A stretch of 64,000 nt of DNA from Scatophagus argus. Its lineage: Eukaryota; Chordata; Actinopteri; Scatophagidae. This document shows, one piece after another, positions 37,540 to 55,363 of this stretch. A model generated the notes under the pieces. It worked only from the letters and a program-made list of their open reading frames with translations. It had not been told where the DNA came from and ran no database searches. The stretch spans positions 312,501-376,500 of the forward strand of contig NC_058511.1 of the NCBI RefSeq assembly GCF_020382885.2, given 5' to 3'. Within the stretch, counting starts at the first letter, position 1; the number at the start of each line of letters is the position of its first letter. The translations under genes and the position numbers were made by a program.

Positions 37540-38010
37540 TAAAAAGCCTGAAAACAGGCTGTTTGAGCTCACGAACCTGTTTGGAGGTCCTGGTTCTCCC
37601 AGGATGGCTGGGCTCCCAACACATGAGGATCTGATAGAACCTGATGCTCTGCTGGACATTAAAGCAGCCATCAGAAAGGAGCTCAGATGAGCTCCAAGAG
37701 CAACAATCACATTAATATCAAACCCACGACGCACCACAGAGCGACACAGGAAATCATTCCTGCCTGTCGCCATCAAACTGTTAAACTCTGCACTGTGACG
37801 GACACACTCACTTTATATATTCAATGTATATATTGTTTTTACACATGTACATACCTGTACTTTTAGATTTTAGATTTATACTTATCTTGTTTTGTTTATC
37901 CTATTTTTATACCTTTCACTTTTCTTTCCTGGTCGGGAATACTGCAAGTGCAAAGTCTGTACGAAAAAGAATTTCCCTTCGGGGATAAATAAAGGAATTC
38001 TGATTCTGAA
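37540..38010 (+). mobile_element. LINE 3' end (L2-like), plus strand
   Basis: The end of a decayed reverse-transcriptase ORF (TTHHRATQEIIPACRHQ-like in frame pieces) is followed by a 3' UTR with TTTCCCTTCGGGGATAAATA and a terminal GGAATTCTGATTCTGA, the kind of end seen on L2-type elements. Confidence 0.7.
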
Positions 38011-38418
38011 ACATCAGATGTAACAGGAACACACTGACACAGAACAGTTCACTCATTATGTTTTAAGGATTAACAATAAATACAGTCTGTAACATCTGAG
38101 GACACAAACAATCAGAAGAATCAACATTTCATATCAAATACAGAGATTTTACATTTAAGCTTTTAAAATGTTTTCTTCGTGTCATGTAAAATAGTTTTAT
38201 TTCTCTTATTTCTTTTACATGATGCTACAGTCCATAAAACAGATGCAAATTTAAAAAGTTTCTTTGTTTTACTGTACATGGACGTCTGTAGGGTGGAAAA
38301 AGCTTGTGGTATTTTAGGTGAACTAAACCTTTAACGGAGTTTTCACTTCGATTCAATTCCGGGACCATCGGAATTTTCTGACGTAAAACAGATGAAGAGT
38401 GTTGAGTGTGACTCGCTG

Positions 38419-38420
<2 letters not shown>

Positions 38421-38454
<34 letters not shown>
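38421..38454. repeat. (CA)n microsatellite
   Basis: Perfect CA run of about 34 bases in the region downstream of pak6. Confidence 0.95.
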
Positions 38455-38456
<2 letters not shown>

Positions 38457-39519
38457 TGTTAAAATAGCAGCTGATCATCTTCATGTTATCAGAGTCACTG
38501 AGTGCAGTCTGATAAACTGATCCCAGAGCTGCACATTTAAAACAAAACAAAAAATAAGAAACTAACCTAAATATGATAATGTGACCCCTAACCGTGTACT
38601 CATCACTCCGCAGACAACTGGAGCTCGTAATGACCAGAGAAATGGTTCAAAAGAGGAGACATGAACACAATAGTTTTATTAACTATTGAAAACAACTAAC
38701 TATTTAAACAACATGTGCAAAAAAGTTACATTCTGTGTAAAACTGTGCAAGTTTTCAAAATAATTCCAAAAAACAACAACTTTTCAATCATTCACCATCA
38801 ACACAACAACATTCTGGGAAAATAATCCCAAACAAAAACATGGAAACAGGATGTGTTTGTAACAAAATGAAAGCATCTTCAACTTCTGGAAACCTGAAAT
38901 GTTAAAATATTAAAAGGCCTCATTTCACTGTTAAAAACTTCAGCACAGAAGGTCAACCAGGAAGCGGCGTATCCGTTTATTCATAGATAAATCTGAGCAA
39001 ACTCGATTCATACTTCCCAAGTATGAAATTGAACAGATCTTGAGCTCAGGGACTCCCACCGACCAAAACCCCAATGGTCAGTTCAGCCCTGCGCTAACTT
39101 GAACATTAATTACCTTTGTACAGTGTAAGTTTATAGGAAAAGTCTTTTCGGTCCGGAGTGCATCACGTGACTTTGTAATTTCACAGTTTCAGACTATGCT
39201 GGACTGGCTTCAAAGCCTGGTGCTTCTCTGGATGCTATTTTAACAGGTTGACCATTACCTGATCGCTTCCTCTTCTCAGGTGAGAGGTGAGTTTTCAGGT
39301 GAAATCAGCGGCTTCAGGAAACCAACAAACCGTCCTACAGCTGGAGGTCAAAGTTCACAACCTGTCAGGTTGCAGCAGCTCAGTCTGCATCCTGCTGTCC
39401 TGATTTCACAGTACACAGCAACCAATGAGAAACTGAACTGAACATATCCCGAGTACTCTGGCAGTATGAGGTATGATCTGGTGAGTATCTCGGCTGTGTC
39501 TCAGGTGAGTTTCAGGTGT

Positions 39520-45176
<5,657 letters not shown>

Positions 45177-45439
45177 CGCCGCCGCAACACAGTGATGACG
45201 GCTGAGCGGCAGCGAGACCTGAGGAAGACAACAGGAAGCAGCACAGTCAGAAGAACAGTGCTGCTTATTGGACCGAGACATGATGGAGGTCAAATTACAC
45301 AAACACACACAGAGGAAAAAACCCACGTGCATTCACCGTAAACACACACGCACACAGAAACACACACTCGTCATGTCTGTAAACATCACAGCTTCTCTTC
45401 CTGTTCCCAGGTGGTTTACCTGAGCAGAGTCACATGACC

Positions 45440-45442
<3 letters not shown>

Positions 45443-45482
<40 letters not shown>
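45443..45482. repeat. (TC)n microsatellite
   Basis: CT run of about 40 bases upstream of the pak6 initiator exon. Confidence 0.95.
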
Positions 45483-45484
<2 letters not shown>

Positions 45485-48400
45485 GTCAAACACAAACCGA
45501 CCAAACAGCCCAGGTGAGACCTTACCTGTCTGCATCATCAACTGTTTACCTTGCAGCAGCTGTCACAGCGCTAAAGGACACATCGTTAATCACTTTTCTG
45601 ATTGGCTCTGTTTGGCCCACCTGCTCCTGGCTAGCTGCACCCCCACCCCCACCCTCACCCCCTTGATGGGCCAAATGAAGAAATCAAACACATAAAATCA
45701 TTTTTTCTAAAAGGTTTCTGTCCTCTTAGGTAGTTCTTATCACACTGATGTTTGTTCGTCGGCCATGTTTACTGATGATCGTCACATGGTGCTGCAGCAC
45801 CGTGCCGACAGTTAACATACTAATGTCTCTCAGCTGGATGTGAGTCAGTGTCACAGGCGAACCGGCTCAGGCTTGTTCAAGGAAACAGAGAGGATGGAGT
45901 AGAGAGAGTCCTACCCCTCCTCCTCCACCTGTTTGCTAACTGGGAGTGGTTGAGGATCTGGATGATCTGATCCGGTCAGTCAGACCAGTAGAGTCAGCTG
46001 ACCTGAGCTCCACATGGATGATCCCATCGCTCTGTGAGTCTGGATGTGGACATCAACAGCTGTTTGATCACCAGCTCAACAAGCTGTTGCAGATCCAGAC
46101 CGGATGTTTATCCAGGGAGGGCCTGAGGTGAACCTGGACCACAGGCTGCTGCTGTGTCTCAGCCAATCAGAGAACAGCAGCTGCTTTTCTGTCAGCTCAG
46201 TAACATGAAGAGTCCCTCCAGGTTGCAAACAGCACCTGAGAGCTGACACACAGTGAATGGACTGCAACCTGTAGGCTGGGTGGAGCTGGAGCTCTGGGAT
46301 TTAAACAACAGACTGGTTTCTGTTTCCAGTCACTCCCAGCCTACAAACTGGGTGAAGCACAACAATAACACGATAACTTCGGCTGCTGTCGTGTTCACGA
46401 CTGTCTAATCTGAGGATTTAAACCACAAAACTCAGTACTCAGTAGTGCTCAGGTCTGCTCAGGTCTCATCCAAATCCCGACGACCCAAACGAACCAACCA
46501 ATCAGCCGGGCTCATTCCCAAAACAACAACAAAGACCAGCTCACATGACAACACACAGAGACGCAGTGTGACGTCATTCATTCAGAGCTCCATCACCCCG
46601 TCAGGTCAAACAGCTGTTGGCTGCTGTGTTAACAGAATTCATGATGTTACTGGACTCTAATCATTCACATGCTCATCATTTCAGTGTCGCAGCTTTTTAA
46701 ATGACTTTCTACACCGCCGGATGGCTTAACCTTTAATAAAGCCTGAATTACTTTAGTCAGATTTTATGGGAAGTCAGGAGTCAGTAAGTAATCGATTACT
46801 TCACGGTTACGACTTTATCCTCTGATGCTTTCAGTCCTAATGAGTGCAGAACTTTAATGTAGTATTTTTCTTCCGAGGTGTTGCTGCTCTTACTACAGTA
46901 CTCTGTGTGTGTGTGTGTGTGTGTGTGAGCAGGGTGTGACCGACATACCTGAAGAATCAAACCGACACACTACATGACCAGACAGCTCCACCGTGACTCC
47001 TCAGTCTGACTGAGACAACAACAGGCTCAGGGTGATTCACTCAGAGCAGACGGCAGCTCTGTACGACACGCTGCTCCCCCAGTGCATCATGGGAGGAAAC
47101 GGTTGTTCATTGGTGTGATGAGAGAACACCCAGGTCAGAGCACACAGCACAGCAGCGGGTGGAGCCTCACCTGAGATGAAGGCGTCTGCTCATGCTTGAG
47201 AAGCCGAGCCAGTCAGAGTCGACTGCAGCTTCTTGTCGCAGCATGAAGATGTGAGAACAGCTGAGGAGGACAGAGTGGAGGACAAAGTGTGTGGCTGTCC
47301 CAGCGGACGACAGGCTGGACAGGATGTTCACGCAGTCACATCGCTTGTTCTCTTGAAATTTTAAAGTGTCAAAATAAGACGTGGATATCCACATACTTCT
47401 GGCCATGTGGTATTTTTCACCACTGATATGTGGTGAGCTGAAACATGCTGATCCTGCAGTAAAAGGTGGGACCAAGTCCTTGTCTTATAGGTTATAAAAG
47501 TTAGTTTCAAGTCCCGAGTCACAACCTATAAGACTCAAGTCTCAAACTTGGAGATCTGAATCCTAAACGAGTCCTAATGTGCTAATGTAACATGTCACCT
47601 ACAGCAGGGACTCAACACTGTCAACACCAAGTCAGGTGTCTACCTGTACAGGTAGACCCACATGCTTAAACACTCTGAGCAAAAAAAGGGTTTTCTAAGA
47701 AACCACAACATTCAGTCCGCTTTGACCTTCACACACACCATGCAGTGTAGAAGTGTGTCAAGTGAGACCCCTCAATTAGTCTAGATGGACTTGTCCAACA
47801 AGAACAAACAGTCTTGGCCAAGAACCAGGTCTCAGGTTCTATCCAGAACGTTCTACAATGAAAAACCAAAGAGGGGAGCAGAGTCCACTTGACCTGAGCT
47901 GATCCACAGTGAAGATCAGTTAGGAGTTTCATTCATCTTTAACATGTACTACCAGATGTTCCATGAAGTGGTTCCACACAGCCAGGTACAGCAGAGTCTT
48001 TATCACAGGGTTCTTTACATCCACAGTTCTGGTTGGTTCTGGTTAGAACTACTGTCACTGAAAACCACAGACCCTAAAGACCAACAACACCGACGGTGCA
48101 GTACTACTGCAGTATAACATCAGAACACACGCCAGGTTAATTTTCTGGTGCTACAAAGAACCCTTTTTATTTGTTAATATGAAAGGTCCAAATGGTTTAT
48201 TGAGTCATGCTGTAGAGAACATTTGTCAGAGGTTCTTTGTCTTTGATGAACTTTGCAGATCTCATAGAGTAGAAGTAGAGGATGTGAAGGTTCTAACAGA
48301 GCTCTTTACAGGTACAGGACTTTATTATTTTTTTTATGAAAAACAGACTCTTGAAAAGGTTCTTCACAAGCCAGCAAGGGGGGCATAGAACTATTTGTCT

Positions 48401-48503
48401 GGTTCTGCTGAGAACCTTTCTTGTACTCTATAGTCAGTTTTCTCAGCTGTGTAGAACCGTCACAGTTTACACCTTACAAGTCTGAACATGTTGACAGACT
48501 TAC

Positions 48504-48640
48504 CTGTCCAGCAGAGTCCAGGCACGTCCAGGTGAGCCCAGGTGAGTCCAGATGTGTTTGCTCTGATCGGCTGCTGCTGCTGTCGTTCTCCTACTCACAC
48601 ACACGACTCTGCTGTTGCTCCCCCCCCTTTCTCTCCCTCG
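48504..48640 (-). other. pak6: pak6 non-coding first exon (candidate)
   Basis: Sense strand ends CTCTGCTGGACAG then GTAAGTCTG, a perfect donor. A run of short direct repeats (CACCTGG.CTCACCTGG) and a purine-rich upstream flank precede it. No other minus-strand gene begins here, so it is assigned to pak6 by position. Confidence 0.4.
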
Positions 48641-49690
48641 CTCTCTCTCTGTCCCTCCCCCTCGATCATCTCTGTTTCACCTGGTGTCAGGTATGGAAGA
48701 AAAAAAGTGGAGGAAGGTGGAGTTTACTCTGATTGACAGTTTTTTTGCTTCCTTCTCCAAATTCAAATTCATATATGTTTTCTTTCCAGAACTTGACTGA
48801 CTGAACTTCAAACTTCAGGAGTAAAGCAGAAACCTGAGGGACATTTTGGACATGGTTTGGTGTGAGATATATGTCCTGCTGATGACTCACTTCAACTGAA
48901 ACCAAAGTGAAGCAGCCAAAATGAAAGCCTCACAAGTGAACGCTAATGTGATTGTTAATGTGAGCTGATACAGAAACAGATTTTTATTTTTAGATCTCAT
49001 CGTTTACACTTGGAATTTACCCAGAATACAGATAGTCGAAATTTTGGTTTTATTAAATTATCTGTTAGGCCGGATGATAACTATCACACATAAAACTCTC
49101 CAAACTCAAAGACACAAAGTGAAGCGTCTCCTCTCCCTCTGCAGGCTGCAGCTTGTCTCGCTGTCCCCTCAGGCTGAGGAGGACGATGACTCAACCCGAC
49201 TCACCTCAAACCTCTACACGATTAACACAGTTACAGCGAAATACTTCAGGGTTAACAGCTAAAGAGATCCCCAAAGCTCAGAGCTAGTTATAGGCCCACA
49301 AAATACACTTTTATGTGTTTTAATATTGCAAAAGTATTCACTAAATGTACATACTCAAAGTGAGAAAACCCCTGCAGACCCACTGACATGACTGTTTTGT
49401 CTGTGGGTTCACACAATATTCAAGCTACAAGAGTCCAGACTGCGCTCATCCTTTACTTTGAGTGGAATGACCCTTAAAAGGACAACCTGTTGAATACTGC
49501 CACCTGCTGGGACACTTGTGTTACAACATTCTGGTTAACAGGTTGCTTCATGTGAATCTTCTCTTTAGGTTTTTAAACTGTCCTGGTTAACTTTTTGTTT
49601 GAGTCATTTTCTAGGTGAAATTGTGGCCCATAATTCTGCTTATTGATGGAGCAGAAACAGCAGAACAGTTGTATTTTAGAAAAAAAAAAC

Positions 49691-49696
49691 TTTATT
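49691..49696 (-). promoter_or_regulatory. bub1b: bub1b polyadenylation signal
   Basis: AATAAA on the minus strand about 60 nt after the bub1b stop codon. Confidence 0.6.
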
Positions 49697-49754
49697 TAGT
49701 TGCACATGGAAAAACACATTCATAAAGACAAACAGAGAACAAACAGATGAAGCT

Positions 49755-50900
49755 TCAGTGGTAAAGTGCTGACAGTTGCTCCTCCAGCTCCAACAGGACA
49801 GACGACGATGAGCCAACGCCAGGATTTAGCAACGAGCGAAAAAACCTCCTCCACATCCTGGAGTACATGTCGCTGCAGAGTGAGAAAGGAAGAGTCAGAC
49901 AGGAAGAGTCAGTCAGGGAGGAAGAGTCAGAGAGGGACAGTGAGAAAGGAAGAGTCAGAGAGGAAGAGTCATTCAGAGAGGAAGAGTAAGACAGAGAGGA
50001 AGAGTCAGAGAGGAAGAGTCACTCAGAGAGGAAGAGTCAGACAGAGAGGAAGAGTCAGTCAGGGAGGAAGAGTCAGAGAGGAAGAGTCAGGGAGGAAGAG
50101 TCAGACAGAGAGGAAGAGTCAGAGAGGGACAGTGAAAAAGGAAGAGTCAGAGAGGAAGAGTCACTCAGAGAAGAAGAGTCAGTCAGGGAGGAAGAGTCAG
50201 AAAGGAAGAGTCACTCAGAGAGGAAGAGTCACACAGAAAGAGTCAGAGAGGAAGAGTCACTCAGAGAGGAAGAGTCAGAGAGGGAAGAGTCACTACAGTG
50301 AAACATTCAGTACCAGGGTTCGTCTCCACTGAACTGCTCTGCCGTCCAGCCGCCGGCATCTTTAATGGAAACCATCCGGCTGTTGGTTAGGAGGAGGTGG
50401 ACCGTTTCGGCCACGCCTACCAGGTCCACCTGACAGGTGGAGAAAGAGGGAGGGGTTAGAATCTACCAATCCCAGTGAAGGGGGAGTGGTCAGTACAGCG
50501 TGGACAGATGTTTTATAGTACCAGCTGTGGCGGGGCGTCCGGCTCCAAGAGGCCCACATTGATATATTTCTGAGCTGACAGGACCTGCTGGACAGATGTA
50601 ACATCCTGCTGGAGGTTCAGGTCCACAGAGGATGACCAGTCCAACGGGAAGACACAATCAGGACTCAAGACACATCTGGAGGAACAACAATACAATCCAA
50701 TTACTTCTGTTTTTCTTTTCACAAAATCACAAGACTCTTCCCCCTCCTCTTCCTGTGCCGACTCACCTGTGAGAACAGGCGAGGATGTTTGGCTGCAGAG
50801 CTGCGTGCAACAGCCCGCAGGAGTGCAGCTGTGACACCAGCTGCAACAGAGCAACAGATTTACGACCGACCAGCAGCTCGGTGGGCGCACACTCCGTCAG

Positions 50901-50936
<36 letters not shown>

Positions 50937-53784
50937 CAGCGTTTAATCTGCTTCATGTGTCTTTGTAATGTCAAGTGGAGGTGAACATCCTGCCAGATGA
51001 GGGAGAAAAGCTGTAGACATGAACAGGAAGTGACTCACAGAAAACATGTGATCGGTTCGGGCCGTGTAGATAGTGATGCAACCATCCAGGAACAGGAAAC
51101 AGCTGATCAGAGGAAGGCTGCCGGCGGTGGACGAACTCCTCTTCAGACGCTGAAACTGATGGAAATCCCAGGGGATGGAGCAGCTGTCCACCTGCACAGG
51201 AAACACAGGACACCACAACCATCGCCATGGAGACCGCAGGGCTGGACTCACTCAGTCCTGGTTTAGTTGTCGTTAACCGTTTTCAAAAACTTTATCACTA
51301 ATTACTAATCAGCCCGAGTACTTGTATGTAAGTACTGCGATGTGTACAGACAGCATTCAGAGGGATGATGTTATGTGGGTCCAGTAAAGTCTCACCTTGA
51401 TGAAAACAGAGTCGTCCTCTGTAGCTCCTTTATAGATGGAGAAACTTCCTCCATCCACCACTCTGGAGTAGATGTGGTGCACCACGCCCCCTGGTGGACA
51501 CAACCCAACACACATCCAATAAATAATAAGTATGATTTGTCCACAGCAGTGCAGGATTTCATGTTTCTTGAGCCAAAACTGATCATGACACATATGAATA
51601 CTGCAGTAGTAATCACAGTAACTGTGTGTAGAGTAGTATTTAGAGTATTTATTTACAGTAGAGTTAGTACAGAAACAAACATCTTCTGTTTTCTGCCCTG
51701 AGCCTGAAGGTTACCCAGCTGCAGCCAGCTGTGCTCCTCCACAGTAGGGAGAGGATGGGGCTCTGAGTGCAAGTCAAGACAGGAAGTGACATCACAGAGG
51801 TCCAGCAGCCGCTGCCGCACATCTGGGTCGCAGGCATCTATGGCGCCTCCAGCTGGTAAGAACAGGTTTGAATAGGAGCAGTAAGCAAAGTGATTCAAAG
51901 CAAAGTGGTCCTCAGAGTACCACTGAAATACATACAGTCAATAACAACTCAATCGGTGACCTCACCAGGTGATGGAGTGCGGTTCACCTCCACCTCCTGC
52001 TCCTCCTCCTCCTGGTGTTCTTGCAGTAGACTGCAGCCTCCCAGTGAGGTCAGGGAGTTGGTCTCCACGCTGGTCTCCTGGATTGGACTCAGCTTCTTTC
52101 TGGTTTTTGACACTGGTTCGGGACGGCGGGTCTCTGCCTCGGTCAGAAGGTCTATGGTCTCCCCCTTCTGATGACCTGATGTTCACATCAGGAGGACTGA
52201 GTCAGGCCATGCTAATCAGTGAGCAACAGCGAAGACTCAGTGAGGAAGTGAGTCCCCTGCAGTGTGAATGAAGACGAAGAGGGGGAGGAAGAGGAGCTGA
52301 CGCATGAAAACACAGTCAGCATGTTGACACGTCTGATCTCACCTGTAGGAGATTTGTTGAACTGAAAGTTGTTCTGTGCAGCAGAAGAATCGTGGGGTTC
52401 AGTCTGCAGTGAAGACACGACGTGTGGACAAACACTGAATCAAAGTGACTCACCAAGACAGACGAACTGAGAGAAGACACAAACCTGATCGTGTTCAGAC
52501 ACGCCCGCAGCACCTGAGAGACAAACGAAGACCTCAAACAGCTGATGACTAAACTGAGACAGGAGATGGTCAGACTCACCCAGACCAGGATCACAGACTC
52601 ACACTCACCTGGTTGTGGATACTGGATCTTCAGACACAGCGCGCTCTCGTCGGGACGGAGGAAAACGTCATCCTGCAGCTTGTCTCTGTTTAATGAGACA
52701 AAGAGTTTGACTTCAGCTGACTTACACCAGAGGAGACCAGCTGTGCTTTTATTACCCAGCAGGCTGTGCTGCAGCGGACTGCGACTCATCGTATATCTGG
52801 AAGGGAGAGACGGCCGGACCACATCCTCTGATCTGAGAGGCCGAACCTTCAGGGACCACCTGCAGGGAGACCACTGGTTTGTCTAAGGTCACAGGGAGCA
52901 GTTCACCGACTTCTGTCTGATAACAGACAGTTCAGAAACATATTCTTGTAACAGAATGGGGAGTTTGTTATCTGTAGTACGTCGGTACGTATCTGCAGTA
53001 GTGTCAGTATCAGTGTATCAGTCCACCTGTTGTTGAGACTTTCTCAGCAGTAAAAGTTTCTTCTTCTCCTCCAACTCCACACTAAGCTGCTCCTTCAGCT
53101 CCTTCAGACATCTCAGTTTCTCTAAAGGAAAAAACCATCACTAGTCCTGAGGTCAGTGAACGTGTCATGAGGTCAGTGAGCGTGTCGGTGAGTGTGTCAT
53201 GAGGTCAGTGAACACACCGTCAAGTTGAAAGCTTTGCTGCTTGTTGTATCTTTCAGCTCTGAGCTCTTCAAAGCTGAACTCTGTTCCTCCTCTCATCAGC
53301 AGCTCTTTACAGTATGCACTCCTCTGATTGGCGCCACACTCCTGCTGAAGCCCCGCCCCTCCGCCCAGGTGTGTCTGTACCGAGGACTCGCTCTGATGGG
53401 CCGACCTGCTGCCACAACAGGCAAATGGGTGGAGGAGTTCAAGATGCGGAGCTGATAGTTCTATGAGTCAGCGGTTTGAATGATGAATCGGTTTTGTTTT
53501 TGTTCCAGACACATTGTGGTAAAGTGGAAGGTTTCGTAGCCTGCGTCATGTGATTAAACTACTGCTGATGCTCAAACCCTATTGGCTCACAAAACATCAA
53601 ACCACAGACTGCAAAGTCAACATATAAACCCCGCCCCCAGTCACATGTATGTGCCAGAGCCAATGAAGCACAAACTCGTCTGGTTCACAGATTCATCCTT
53701 TTGTCCTCTCTGGGCTTCTGTACTGAAACACACTTACTGCGTGTAGACAGACGGTCCCACCTGCATCAGCAACCCCTCAGCCAT
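49755..53784 (-). CDS. bub1b: BUBR1-like checkpoint pseudokinase, N-terminally short form
   Basis: Sixteen minus-strand exons join in phase: 53738-53784, 53218-53405, 53027-53121, 52860-52916, 52756-52796, 52609-52685, 52485-52513, 52343-52403, 51966-52175, 51715-51852, 51396-51490, 51039-51191, 50767-50900, 50522-50675, 50314-50429 and 49755-49872 (1713 nt, 570 aa; human about 1050). Seen in order: GLEBS Bub3-binding motif ([20 protein letters not shown]), a coiled segment, [10 protein letters not shown] = KARD with the LxxIxE dock for PP2A-B56, then the BUBR1 C-terminal kinase fold ([36 protein letters not shown]). HGD is replaced by HAA and DFS by LDW, so it cannot be an active kinase. The TPR domain and both KEN boxes of BUBR1 are not found before the spint1 gene. 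The first exon and ATG are the least certain part. The family works at kinetochores in attachment and checkpoint signalling. Confidence 0.85.
49880..50295. repeat. GAGGAAGAGTCAGA-type minisatellite in the last bub1b intron
   Basis: Irregular units of 13-18 bases built from GAGGAAGAGTCA and GAGAGG or CTCAGAGA make up nearly the whole last intron (49873-50313). On the sense strand it is a pyrimidine-rich array (GACTCTTCCTC) leading into the acceptor. Confidence 0.92.
50903..50933. repeat. (CA)n microsatellite in a bub1b intron
   Basis: CA run next to the acceptor of exon 50767-50900; on the sense strand it is a GT run directly upstream of CTGACGG. Confidence 0.95.
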
Positions 53785-54172
53785 GACCGCACCTGGATCT
53801 GCCGGACCAATCAGAACACAGCTGTCAGTCTGAACCAGTCACTCATCAGCTCATGTTCAACATTCACAGAAGACTTCACAAAGCTGTCGTGAAAGCACAA
53901 GTAACAGTAACCACTGAATGAGAATGTACTGACCGTTTGTGTTCAACTCAACAACAAAAATTGACAGAAATGAGTGGTTACTGTTTAAAACCTGGGAGCG
54001 TTCAGTGTGTTGTTGAGAGTTCGTTACTGATAGCTTCAGCTGAACCAGAGGTCACGGCTCACTAACGTCCAGATGTTACTCTAGATGACCGCAATCATTC
54101 AGAAACTGCCTCAGATGATTTCTAAGACTACAGCACCCCCTGGTGGATTCCTTGTGAACTGTATTTAGCGGA

Positions 54173-54197
54173 ACTTCCGTCTTCCGCTTCCGGCGCG
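54173..54197. promoter_or_regulatory. ETS-site cluster, likely bub1b promoter
   Basis: Three ETS cores in a row (minus strand: CCGGAAGCGGAAGACGGAAG) in a CpG-containing stretch, typical of TATA-less housekeeping promoters. It lies about 0.4 kb upstream of the first bub1b coding exon. It could also fire to the right. Confidence 0.5.
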
Positions 54198-54700
54198 TTT
54201 GTTTGTTGTGGTGCATGGATCGCGGTGACGCATTCGCTGCACTTTGCTAGCAGTTTATCCTGCAGGGAGCGAATTTACTGAAATGATTCACTTCGTCTCT
54301 TTTGTTGTCCTTCTGTTCTGTCCAGTTTAACTGAGAAGTACGAGGCGAGCTTAACTTGAGCTGCTAGCACGTCGGCGTCCTAACTTTAACATTAGCGTCC
54401 TCTGGAAGCGGCTTGAGGTACAAGGATTTGTTTTATTGTAAGAAGTGCGAGTTTATATTTTATGTACGGAACAAAAGGGGATGTGTTTCACTGCATGTTA
54501 TTTACTTTAAGCAATACTGCACAGTCGTCTAGTTTAGTCAGTAACTGTGAGCTTAAGTTGATTGAATGCGTTGTGTTTTATGCATGACCTTTAATTGAAC
54601 TATAACCTTTTTCAATGCAGGGCTTGTTATATTTCACGGTGCTTATCGTCTGCGTTTGCTCTTGACCTCATATACACCGAAGATCTCAATAAAGACACAT
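54198..54700 (+). ncRNA. possible short two-exon non-coding transcript
   Basis: To the right of the ETS cluster is a GC-richer block ending in a weak donor (CTTGAG/GTACAAG, 54420). Then come a good acceptor (TTTTTCAATGCAG, 54620) and an AATAAA at 54689. No reading frame of note. Purely a signal-based suggestion. Confidence 0.2.
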
Positions 54701-55011
54701 CACCTGCTCGAAGCTCGTCGCGTCTTCGTTCATGTGCCAAAGGGGGCGCTACAGTTACAATCCTGCTGCACAGCTTTTCAACTTTAAGACTGCTTCCTGA
54801 GTGTCGCACGACGTGAGCCGGAGTGAAGGGTTTGTGAATATCATTTCACAGTCAGCCTCAGTCAGACGACTTTCTATTTTCAACACACATCTGCCCCCTA
54901 AACGGAAAACGTCAGAGATTTCGGCGAGGGTGCCGATCAAGTCAGTTAGCAGTTTAACATCAGCAACAAGCTTTAGCTTTAGCTTCAGTGTTTTCGTGGT
55001 TTTCTTCTTAC

Positions 55012-55140
55012 CTTTCAGTTCAGTAATGTCCAAAGAAACAAAACACTATTCAAAACACCTCGCTGTCAAAGCTGCTTTAAAAACGTCCCGCGGCGGCTCT
55101 GATTGGACGATTCGGCGACAAGAATTTGCGTCACTTCCGC
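55012..55140 (-). promoter_or_regulatory. second minus-strand promoter with first exon (candidate)
   Basis: Minus strand order: GCGGAAGTGACGC (ETS plus CRE half, 55129-55140), CCAAT (55102-55106), then an exon-like stretch with the donor CTGAAAG/GTAAGAAG at 55012. No ATG in a useful frame, so a non-coding first exon. It could be a distal bub1b promoter or belong to a separate transcript. Confidence 0.45.
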
Positions 55141-55363
55141 TATGGGGTTACATGTGTTCATACTGCCTCCGCTGGTTGAAGTGTGTACTGCATGTTGGCA
55201 GCTTCTAATGCACTAATTACACGTACAATGTAATTAATAGCACAGTTACAGGTAATCACAAAAAAACACTGATCGTACAGTCACTTCAGCTTCAATCTGA
55301 AAAATAAAAACTAGATGGATTAGTGAAAAAATCTTTTATTTTGAAGAGCCATTGTGTGGATTT

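Larger units (their letters stand above)
36375..39519. other. myosin upstream and pak6 downstream region
   Basis: Holds a + strand LINE tail (37540-38010), a CA microsatellite (38421-38454) and AT-rich DNA. TTTATT at 38675-38680 and 38976-38981 are candidate minus-strand polyadenylation signals for pak6. No extra gene seen. Confidence 0.5.
45177..49690. other. pak6: pak6 5' region (non-coding exons and introns)
   Basis: A pyrimidine-rich acceptor at about 45222 (minus) shows that the exon with the pak6 ATG starts in 5'UTR. Candidate upstream non-coding exons end at donors CAG/GTGAGG (47171) and CAG/GTAAGT (48503). Between about 47800 and 48420 there are many AGAACC/GGTTCT words. No protein gene seen. 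Confidence 0.45.

Noticed and set aside
49766-50332. 188-residue open frame rich in Ser, Glu, Arg, Lys
   Set aside because: Runs across the last bub1b exon in antisense and then the intronic minisatellite; repeat artefact.
54755-55033. 92-residue minus-strand frame next to a strong promoter
   Set aside because: It begins at TTG, not ATG, crosses a consensus splice donor and resembles no family I know. The upstream part is more likely a non-coding first exon.
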